From Pseudomonadota bacterium (GTDB lineage: Bacteria; Pseudomonadota; Gammaproteobacteria; Burkholderiales; Gallionellaceae), in assembly GCA_021847165.1 (NCBI GenBank), contig JAJZUH010000025.1, forward strand, positions 1 to 16,960: DNA of 16,960 bases, read 5' to 3'. Of this stretch, positions 6,280 through 13,967 are shown piece after piece. The notes beneath the pieces are model-generated. The model was not told the DNA's origin. It worked only from the letters and a program-made list of their open reading frames with translations, and made no database searches. The translations under genes and the position numbers were made by a program. How positions within the stretch are numbered: position 1 is the first letter of the stretch; each line of letters starts with the position of its first letter.

Positions 6280-9075
6280 TCAGTTTGGTTCGCGGTATTC
6301 CGCTTCCAGCAACTTGGCCTGTGCTGCCGCCAGGCGTGCGATGGGCACGCGCGGACCGGAGCAGGAGACGTAATCGAGTCCGGCGTGGTGGCAGAAACGG
6401 ATGGAGCCGGGATGGCCGCCGTGTTCGCCGCAGATGCCGACTTTCAGTTCCGGATTGGTGGCGCGGCCTTTCTGCACCGCCATCTTCATCAGCTGTCCGA
6501 CGCCCTTGATGTCCAGCACCTCGAACGGATTGTCCTCCAGGATGCCGGTCTCGGTGTAAGCGGGCAGGAACTTGTTCTCTGCATCCTCGCGGCTGAACGA
6601 GAAAGTGGCCTGGGTCAGGTCGTTGGTGCCGAACGAGAAGAACTCGGCGGTCTCCGCCATGCGCCCGGCGCGCATGCAGGCGCGCACCACTTCCAGCATC
6701 GAACCGAACCTGAATTTCACGTCGATGCCGTGGGTCGCTTTCACTTCCTCGTGGATGCGCTGCACATAGCTGTGAATGCGCTTGAGCTCTTCCACCGTCG
6801 CCACCTGCGGCACCATGATCTCGGGATGGATCTCGATGCCCTCGTTGGCGCATAGGGCCGCCGCCTCGAGGATGGCGCGTATCTGCATCGAATAGATTTC
6901 GGGATAGGTGATGCCCAGCCGCACGCCGCGGTGCCCCAGCATCGGGTTGACCTCGGCCAGCGCACGCACCTTCTTCAGCACGACCTCCTTCTTGCTGATC
7001 ACATCCTCTTCCAGGTGCGATTCCTTGAATTCGCCCAGCCCGCCCATGAGCTTGGTGAGGCCGTCGGCATACTGCTGGTACAGCTTGGGATTGAGCATCT
7101 TGAGCGTATCCGGCAGTTCTTCCAGCCCCTTGATGGTGTCGCGCAGCTGGTGCAGGTGCGCGATCTCCAGTTCGAGTTGCGCTGCGGTGGGCAGGAACTC
7201 GTGCATCGGCGGGTCGAGCAGGCGCACGGTGACGGGCAGCCCCTTCATCGCCTTGAAGATGCCCTTGAAGTCGGCGCGCTGTATCGGCAGCAGGCGGTCG
7301 AGCGCGGCCTGTCTCGCTTCCGTGGTTTCCGCCAGGATCATCTCCTGCACGATGGGCAGGCGGTCGGTGCTGTTGAACATGCGCTCGGTGCGGCACAGCC
7401 CGATGCCCATTGCGCCGAATTCGCGCGCGCGCGCGGCATCATTGGGCGTGTCGGCATTCGCCATCACCTTGAGCCTGGCCACTTCGTCCGCCCACGCCAG
7501 CAGCGTGGCCATCTCGCCGGAGAATTCGGCATGCACGGTCGGCACCTCGCCCGCATAGACGTGCCCGGTGCCGCCGTTGATGGTGATGACGTCGCCTTCA
7601 TGCAGGATGGTTTCGCCGATCTGCGCACTGCGCAGCACATCGTTGATGACGATCTGCTCGCAGCCAGAGACGCAGGGTTTGCCCATGCCGCGCGCCACCA
7701 CGGCTGCATGCGAGGTCTTGCCGCCGCGGCTGGTCAGGATGCCTTCGGCCTGGAAGAAACCGTGGATGTCCTCCGGTTTGGTTTCCTCGCGCACCAGGAT
7801 GATCTTCTCGCCGGCGCGGCCGCGGATCTCGGCCGTGTCTGCATCGAACACGATCTTGCCGGAGGCGGCGCCGGGCGAGGCGGGCAAGCCCTGCGCCAGT
7901 GACTTGCCGCGGAAGTTCGGCGCCAGCTGCGGCACCAGCAGCTGTTCGAGCGTCGTCGGGTCGATGCGCAGCAGCGCGCGATCCTTGGTGATGAGTCCCG
8001 CGTTGAACATCTCCACCGAAGTGCGCACCATGGCGCGTGCGTTCATCTTGCCGTTGCGCGTCTGCAGGCAATAGAGGATGCCTTTCTCGATGGTGAACTC
8101 GAAATCCTGTACCTCGTGATAGTGCGATTCCAGCCGGTCGCGCAGCGCGATGAGCTGGCGGTAGATCTCGGGCATCTCCTTTTCCATTTCGGAGATCGCC
8201 TTGGGCGTGCGGATTCCCGCTACCACGTCCTCGCCCTGCGCATTGGTCAGGTATTCGCCGTAGATGAGGTTCTCGCCGGTACCGGGATTGCGCGTGAAGC
8301 CGACGCCGGTGCCGGAATCGTTGCCCATGTTGCCGAACACCATGGTGCAGACGTTGACTGCGGTGCCGTTGGCCATGTCCTTGGTGATCCTGAATTGCTT
8401 GCGATAATCCACCGCGCGCTTGCCCATCCAGGAGTGGAACACGGCGCCCACCGCGATCTCCAGTTGTTCGTAGGGATCCTGCGGGAACGGTTTGCCGCTG
8501 TGGCGCTGCACGATCTCCAGGAACCCGGCTGCCACCTCCCGGAGATGCTCGGTCTGCAGGTCGACATCCTGCAAGGCGCCGAATTTGCGCTTGACCGCGG
8601 TCATGTGCGCGTCGAAATGTTCGTCGCCGATATTGAGCGCGATCTTGCCGAACAACTGGATGAAACGGCGGTAGGCATCGTAGGCGAAGCGTTCGTTGGC
8701 GGTCTGCTTGATCAGGCCCTTGAGCGAAGACTCGTTGAGGCCAAGGTTGAGGATGGTGTCCATCATGCCCGGCATCGACATCGAGGAACCGGAGCGCACC
8801 GACACCAGCAGCGGGTTGTCGCTGCTGCCGAAACCCTTGCCGGTCTTCTTCTCCAGCCCCTTCATATGGGCCTTGACGGACTCCATCAGGCCGGCGGGCA
8901 GCTGGTTCTTTTCCAGGTAGGCAAGGCAGGCTTCGGTGGTGATGGTGAAACCGGGCGGAACGTTCAGGCCGATCTGCGTCATCTCGCACAGATTCGCGCC
9001 CTTGCCGCCGAGCAGCATCTTGTTCTTGCCGTCGCCTTTTTCGAATTCGAAAATGTATTGTGTGCTGCCGGTCAT
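6280..9075 (-). CDS. ppdK: Pyruvate, phosphate dikinase
   Basis: 931 residues; the start at 9075 is chosen because AAGGAG precedes it and MTGSTQYIFEFEKGDGKNK begins the conserved fold. The enzyme interconverts pyruvate + ATP + Pi and PEP + AMP + PPi in the cytoplasm, feeding gluconeogenesis or pyruvate use. Visible landmarks: N-terminal nucleotide-binding 'GGKGANLCEM' and 'SVRSGSSMSMPGMMDTILN'; the phosphohistidine loop 'TSRGGKTSHAAVVARG' with catalytic His at residue 456; and the PEP/pyruvate barrel with 'NPMLGHRGVRLG', 'FFSFGTNDLTQ', 'ICGEHGGHP' and catalytic Cys905 in 'YVSCSGPRVPIARLAAAQAK'. It is longer than the 874-residue clostridial enzyme. Extra length falls between 'LLDPPMHEFLP' (~616) and 'NPMLGHRG' (~709). 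It follows the flavodoxin gene on the same strand with 167 bp between and ends at a strong terminator. Confidence 0.97.
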   Translation of the reverse strand: MTGSTQYIFEFEKGDGKNKMLLGGKGANLCEMTQIGLNVPPGFTITTEACLAYLEKNQLPAGLMESVKAHMKGLEKKTGKGFGSSDNPLLVSVRSGSSMSMPGMMDTILNLGLNESSLKGLIKQTANERFAYDAYRRFIQLFGKIALNIGDEHFDAHMTAVKRKFGALQDVDLQTEHLREVAAGFLEIVQRHSGKPFPQDPYEQLEIAVGAVFHSWMGKRAVDYRKQFRITKDMANGTAVNVCTMVFGNMGNDSGTGVGFTRNPGTGENLIYGEYLTNAQGEDVVAGIRTPKAISEMEKEMPEIYRQLIALRDRLESHYHEVQDFEFTIEKGILYCLQTRNGKMNARAMVRTSVEMFNAGLITKDRALLRIDPTTLEQLLVPQLAPNFRGKSLAQGLPASPGAASGKIVFDADTAEIRGRAGEKIILVREETKPEDIHGFFQAEGILTSRGGKTSHAAVVARGMGKPCVSGCEQIVINDVLRSAQIGETILHEGDVITINGGTGHVYAGEVPTVHAEFSGEMATLLAWADEVARLKVMANADTPNDAARAREFGAMGIGLCRTERMFNSTDRLPIVQEMILAETTEARQAALDRLLPIQRADFKGIFKAMKGLPVTVRLLDPPMHEFLPTAAQLELEIAHLHQLRDTIKGLEELPDTLKMLNPKLYQQYADGLTKLMGGLGEFKESHLEEDVISKKEVVLKKVRALAEVNPMLGHRGVRLGITYPEIYSMQIRAILEAAALCANEGIEIHPEIMVPQVATVEELKRIHSYVQRIHEEVKATHGIDVKFRFGSMLEVVRACMRAGRMAETAEFFSFGTNDLTQATFSFSREDAENKFLPAYTETGILEDNPFEVLDIKGVGQLMKMAVQKGRATNPELKVGICGEHGGHPGSIRFCHHAGLDYVSCSGPRVPIARLAAAQAKLLEAEYREPN

Positions 9076-9193
9076 CGCGCCTCTCCTTAGCTTGCATGAA
9101 AGAAACCAACGGACATCTTCAAACTGCTGGTGGGCCTGCGAGCCGAATGTTACGCCTGATTGGCACGTTATGGCACGGTCGCGAAGCAACATT

Positions 9194-9208
9194 CCCCGTG
9201 ATGCGGGG
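9194..9208 (-). terminator. Weak hairpin between flavodoxin and PPDK genes
   Basis: CCCCG and CGGGG with a 5-nt loop lie 35 bp past the flavodoxin stop, in the 167-bp gap before PPDK. On the minus strand the next bases are AATGTTGC, which is not a T-run. It may be only a partial terminator, so whether PPDK is read through from the flavodoxin gene is open. The rest of this gap holds the PPDK ribosome binding site and probably its promoter. Confidence 0.25.
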
Positions 9209-9242
9209 TTGATGTCGGGGAGAGGGGCAGGGCAGGGTGACG

Positions 9243-10448
<1,206 letters not shown>

Positions 10449-10522
10449 TCAGCAATATCCGTACCAGTGCCGCAGGCATTTTTCAGTTACTATTTGGCAG
10501 TGATCAGAACGCCGCAACGAAC

Positions 10523-11083
10523 ATGAGCAAAGCCTTCACCCGTGAAACCGACGACGATGACGACGATGCGGGAGTGTCATTGCCCGCCATCCCCGCCGGC
10601 AGCAAGAACTACATCACCCCGGCGGGTTACCGCCGCCTGAAAGAGGAATACATGCACCTGCTGGATGTGGAACGTCCGGCGCTGGTGCAGACCGTGGCCT
10701 GGGCGGCTTCCAACGGCGACCGCTCGGAGAATGGCGACTATATCTATGGCAAGAAGCGGCTGCGCGAGATCGACCGCCGCCTGCGCTTCCTCGCCAAGCG
10801 GCTGGAGAATTCGGAGGTGATCGATCCGGAGCAACGCCGGGGCTGCGAACAGGTGTTCTTCGGCGCGACGGTCACGGTGTGCCACGGCGACGGCACGGAA
10901 CGCACCTACAGCATCGTCGGCATCGACGAGGCGGATGCCGGCAGCGGGCTGATCAGCTGGGTGTCGCCGCTGGCGCGCACCCTGCTCAAGGCGCGCGTGG
11001 ACGATGCCGTGATGTTGCGCCTGCCCGACGGCGTGGAAGAACTGGTGGTGGTCGAGATCGTCTACCAGAGTATCGAGTCGTAG
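10523..11083 (+). CDS. greB: Transcription elongation factor GreB
   Basis: 186 residues. The N-terminal coiled coil (about residues 30-105) carries the GreB signature 'VAWAASNGDRSENGDYIYGKKRLREIDRRLRFLAKRLE', including the acidic tip residues D and E of 'NGDRSEN' that reach the RNA polymerase active site and stimulate RNA cleavage. The C-terminal FKBP-like domain includes 'QVFFGATVTVCHGDGTERTYSIVGIDEADAG' and 'ISWVSPLARTLLKARVDDAV'. GreB rescues backtracked polymerase. Compared with E. coli GreB (~158 residues), this protein has a ~25-residue N-terminal extension containing a run of six aspartates, a form I associate with betaproteobacteria. The start codon at 10523 lacks a good ribosome binding site, but the extension sequence supports it. 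Confidence 0.95.
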   Translation: MSKAFTRETDDDDDDAGVSLPAIPAGSKNYITPAGYRRLKEEYMHLLDVERPALVQTVAWAASNGDRSENGDYIYGKKRLREIDRRLRFLAKRLENSEVIDPEQRRGCEQVFFGATVTVCHGDGTERTYSIVGIDEADAGSGLISWVSPLARTLLKARVDDAVMLRLPDGVEELVVVEIVYQSIES

Positions 11084-11162
11084 ATGTCCTGATGCCGGTC
11101 TGCCATGCAGCGGGCGACCGGGTGTGTGCCGATATCAAGAGAACAATCGCGGGAGGCGATCC

Positions 11163-11504
11163 ATGAAGACGAAGATCCATATATTGCTGGCAATGCTGGT
11201 GTGCGGCCTGACGGCGGGCCAGGCGCATGCGAACACGGTGGTCGGTGCGATTTCCTGCGCGCAATGGCAGGACAGGAAGAGCAAACCCGCCGATGCCGAG
11301 GCGTATGCGGTCTGGCTCAATGGCTATCTCTCCGGGGCGAACGGCATGTACGGCGAAATGCTTGCACGGGACTTCATCAGGAACTCGGACAAGATCTCGA
11401 TCCAGGACTGGACGGATGTGTATTGCGACAAACATCCCAAGGCGATGCTGCAGGACAGCGCCGACGCGCTGGTCAAGCTGCTGATCAGGGATCTGCCGTT
11501 CTGA
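11163..11504 (+). CDS. Small secreted Rap1a/HdeA-like protein, 113 aa
   Basis: ATG 11163 is chosen over an in-frame start at 11124 because GGGAGG precedes it and a signal peptide begins there: residues 1-23, ending 'GQAHA', cleaved before NTVVG. The mature ~90-residue domain has two cysteines ('SCAQW' and 'VYCDKHP') likely to form a disulfide, the motif 'WLNGYLSGAN', and 'ISIQDWTDVYCDKHP...LQDSADALVKLL'. This pattern is that of the Rap1a/Tai and HdeA-like small periplasmic helical proteins. Characterised members are type VI effector immunity proteins or acid chaperones, but most chromosomal copies have no assigned role and no toxin gene lies nearby here. It starts 79 bp after greB and ends 8 bp before the permease gene. 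Confidence 0.7.
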   Translation: MKTKIHILLAMLVCGLTAGQAHANTVVGAISCAQWQDRKSKPADAEAYAVWLNGYLSGANGMYGEMLARDFIRNSDKISIQDWTDVYCDKHPKAMLQDSADALVKLLIRDLPF

Positions 11505-11512
11505 AGCAGCAG

Positions 11513-12424
11513 ATGCCGGCCACCAGCAGAGCAAGATTCCCTGTGCGCATCATCGTCCTGACGTCGCTCGCCATGCTCGCGTTCGCCGGCAATTCGCTGC
11601 TGTGCCGCGTCGCGCTGCGGCACTCCGGCATCGATGCGGCGAGCTTTACCGCAATCCGGCTGGTCGCCGGTGCGGCGGTGCTGTGGCTGGTCGTGAAGGT
11701 GAAAGGACGGGCGTTCCCGGGCAAGGGCAACTGGTGGTCGGCATTCGCGTTATTTGCCTATGCGGCAGGATTTTCCTTCGCCTATGTGAGTCTTCCTGCC
11801 GCCACCGGCGCGTTGCTGCTGTTCGGCGCCGTACAGGCGACGATGATCGGCTATGGCATCCGGGCGGGGGAAAGGCTGCAAAAGATGCAGCTGGCGGGGC
11901 TGGTGCTTGCGCTCGCCGGACTGGTCGGCCTGTTGCTGCCGGGACTGTCTGCGCCGCCGCTGCCGGGCTCCTTGTTGATGCTGGGCGCCGGTATCGCATG
12001 GGGCGTGTATTCCTTGCGCGGGAAGGGGGCCGGCGATCCGACCAGGGTGACGGCAGGGAATTTTTTGCGCGCGGCGGCGATCGCCGTTTTCTTGAGTCTG
12101 TTGCTGCATGATGGTGCCGCTGTGGATGGCGCCGGGTTGCTGTACGCGATATTGTCGGGCGCACTGGCATCCGGAATCGGTTATGCCATCTGGTACACCG
12201 TGCTGCCCGCACTGAAGGCGACGCATGCGGCGACCGTGCAACTGAGCGTCCCGGTGCTGGCCGCAGTCGGCGGGGTCGCGTTCCTGGCCGAGCCGCTCAC
12301 GTTGCGTCTGGCATTCGCCTCTGTCGCCATACTCGGCGGGATCGCGCTGGTCATCCTGGAGAAACCGGCTGCGCCCGACGCCCGCCGGAGTGCTGCCGCC
12401 GGGCATTCGGCACTGCGCGACTGA
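11513..12424 (+). CDS. EamA/DMT-family transporter
   Basis: 303 residues from ATG 11513, only 8 bp after the previous stop, with no clear ribosome binding site, so translation may be coupled. The protein is highly hydrophobic with about ten predicted membrane helices in two EamA repeats. The first repeat begins 'SLAMLAFAGNSLLCRVALRHSGIDAASFTAIRL', the usual opening; the second includes 'LLMLGAGIAWGVYSLRGKG' and ends 'AFLAEPLTLRLAFASVAILGGIALVILE', which matches the typical last-helix text 'GEPLT...GAxLILxGV'. Such inner-membrane carriers export or exchange metabolites such as amino acids, nucleobases or sugars by secondary transport. The substrate cannot be read from sequence. It converges with the lipoprotein gene with 49 bp between stops and no obvious terminator. 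Confidence 0.88.
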   Translation: MPATSRARFPVRIIVLTSLAMLAFAGNSLLCRVALRHSGIDAASFTAIRLVAGAAVLWLVVKVKGRAFPGKGNWWSAFALFAYAAGFSFAYVSLPAATGALLLFGAVQATMIGYGIRAGERLQKMQLAGLVLALAGLVGLLLPGLSAPPLPGSLLMLGAGIAWGVYSLRGKGAGDPTRVTAGNFLRAAAIAVFLSLLLHDGAAVDGAGLLYAILSGALASGIGYAIWYTVLPALKATHAATVQLSVPVLAAVGGVAFLAEPLTLRLAFASVAILGGIALVILEKPAAPDARRSAAAGHSALRD

Positions 12425-12473
12425 ACCGCAGCCGCCTGCCGAGCGCGGACGGTCGTGACGGCTTGCAGAAACG

Positions 12474-13559
12474 CTATTGTTGCGACACCAGGCGGTAATC
12501 CCTGGGCACCGTGAACAGGCTGTCGTGCAACTGGTCGAGCTTGAGCGATTTCACTTCCACGGTGAACGACAATATCGGCTCGCCTTCGGCCGCCTTCATC
12601 GTCTCTTCGGTCTTCTGTTTTGCGAACATGCCGGTGAGACCGGAAACCAGTCCTTGCGGGCTGGTCGAGATCGATTCCTGGCGCGCCGGTTCTTCCCGGG
12701 TTTCCTTGGGCGCACACGCATTGCCGTCCATGCTCCATGCCAGATGGGTCGAGATCGGGTATCCCTTGATCTTTTCCATTTGCCTGCCCGCGTCGAGGAA
12801 CGCCTTGAGATCGGCCTGCTTCAGGGAACTCGCCATGTAGGCCGTGATCAGCTTTGCCGCGTCGGACGGGAGTATCTGCTGCCTGCCGGCAGGGGCGACG
12901 GCCCCGGCAAATGCGCGGGCATAGGCTTCTTCCATATCCAGCGCATCGCGTATGGAGCGGGTCATCGGCGTGGTCCAGATGTCCATGTTCAACGTGCTGG
13001 TCGAGGTGCGTGCCGCGTTGTCGCGCAGCTTGACCACCCAGGCGACCTGGTAGCCGTCCGTGTCGAAGCCGTTGATGGTCTTCTTTTGCCCGGTCGCCTT
13101 TACCGTGAAACTGGTGCGCGCGATGCTCATGGTGCAACCGGATTCGTGCCGCGCCTTGGGTGGTTGCTGCGTGTCGTTCTGTTTGGGCGGGGGACGCTTC
13201 GATATTTCGGCGCACCCTTTCAGGGGGCATTCGCTGTATTCCTGTTTTTCGGTGTCGAGCAGCCACTGCAGGTTGCGGTCGATGCGCGAAATCCGGGTTC
13301 CGGATTTCGATCCGATCAGATAGCCGGAGAAGGTGCCCGTGCCCTTGAACATCGATTCGTCGCGGCGCATGTTGCTGCGCACATAATCCAGTTCGGTGCT
13401 TTCGGTGGGGAAGAAGCCTTTGATGCCGTTGTTGACGACATGCCGTTCTATCACGGCGGTGGGGTGGAGCGGAGTGTTGTCGACCACTTCGACCGGTTTC
13501 GCTGCGCATCCCGCCAGCGCAACCGCAACGGCGATGGTGCAAAGAGAATTGCGCGACAT
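12474..13559 (-). CDS. Lipoprotein of unknown function, 361 aa
   Basis: ATG at 13559 follows GGGAGGGAAT. The N-terminus has a type II signal peptide with lipobox L-A-G-C; Cys18 would be lipidated, and A at +2 predicts the outer membrane. The mature protein has no membrane helix. Recognisable features are three further cysteines ('ECPLKGC', 'SGCTMS') near the middle, a linker 'KRPPPKQNDTQQPPKARH', a stretch 'YQVAWVVKLRDNAARTSTSTLNMDIWTTPMT', a helical region with 'LKAFLDAGRQMEKIKGYPI', and 'FTVEVKSLKLDQL' near the C-terminus. The 'VVKLRDN...MDIWTTP' and 'GYPISTHLAW' text suggests beta strands of a periplasmic domain. I know no family for it. It has its own ribosome binding site and is transcribed away from the sensor gene. 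Confidence 0.75.
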   Translation of the reverse strand: MSRNSLCTIAVAVALAGCAAKPVEVVDNTPLHPTAVIERHVVNNGIKGFFPTESTELDYVRSNMRRDESMFKGTGTFSGYLIGSKSGTRISRIDRNLQWLLDTEKQEYSECPLKGCAEISKRPPPKQNDTQQPPKARHESGCTMSIARTSFTVKATGQKKTINGFDTDGYQVAWVVKLRDNAARTSTSTLNMDIWTTPMTRSIRDALDMEEAYARAFAGAVAPAGRQQILPSDAAKLITAYMASSLKQADLKAFLDAGRQMEKIKGYPISTHLAWSMDGNACAPKETREEPARQESISTSPQGLVSGLTGMFAKQKTEETMKAAEGEPILSFTVEVKSLKLDQLHDSLFTVPRDYRLVSQQ

Positions 13560-13967
13560 ATTCCCTCCCTTCCGAATTTTCTGCGCCGATTATGAATCTT
13601 TTTCGGCCTGACCGGTAGGGTTTGAACTCTTCGTGGAAATCTGCGCTGCCTTGCGGTTGCGCTGTCTTTGCTCCGGGCAGGGCGTGGTTCTGGATCCAGG
13701 GGGATCTGCCTTTTTCCAACAACCACTTAATTTATATGCCTTTGACTATCAAGGGCAATATTATGCGCTGGCTACATTTGGCCAAGCGGGTTAGTTGTTA
13801 TAATTCAGCCAGTACATGATTGATCCCTGGTCCATCCTGCGATGGACGACACCTTGTCGGCATGGCGTGATCGGGGGACAGTCAGCGTCAACTTACATAA
13901 TAAGAAACTATCCCGATCCCACTTTTTGCATTCGGTTCGACTGCACGGGCAGGCGAGATTGCGACTC
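13560..13967. other. 408-bp intergenic region between divergent lipoprotein and sensor genes
   Basis: No credible gene is visible. The region is AT-richer in the middle (13720-13815). It holds a possible plus-strand promoter (TTGGCC 13778-13783, 15 bp, TATAAT 13799-13804). A small perfect hairpin follows: GTCCATC (13830-13836) and GATGGAC (13841-13847) with a 4-nt loop. Near the lipoprotein start lies a CATAAT-like -10 on the minus strand. If the plus promoter is real, the sensor mRNA has a leader of about 155 nt. I found no match to a c-di-GMP riboswitch. Confidence 0.45.
13778..13804 (+). promoter_or_regulatory. Possible promoter of the sensor gene
   Basis: TATAAT at 13799-13804 is a full consensus -10. 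The best -35, TTGGCC at 13778-13783, matches 4 of 6 bases but is only 15 bp away, so strength is uncertain. It lies about 165 bp before the sensor start codon. Confidence 0.35.

Noticed and set aside
6051..6509. 152-codon plus-strand frame spanning the porin-PPDK gap
   Set aside because: It runs through the PPDK terminator and into antisense PPDK, and the product is Arg-rich low-complexity text.
9161..9177. TGGCACG twice in tandem, resembling the -24 element of a sigma54 promoter upstream of PPDK
   Set aside because: The -12 GC is not at the required spacing for either copy, and the orientation points away from PPDK.
13622..13819. 65-codon plus-strand frame in the intergenic region before the sensor
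   Set aside because: No ribosome binding site, no ATG at the start and no coding-like composition; it overlaps AT-rich promoter-like DNA.
13820..13967. Possible c-di-GMP riboswitch ahead of the putative c-di-GMP enzyme
   Set aside because: Only one small hairpin is present; the conserved GEMM core sequences and second stem are not seen.
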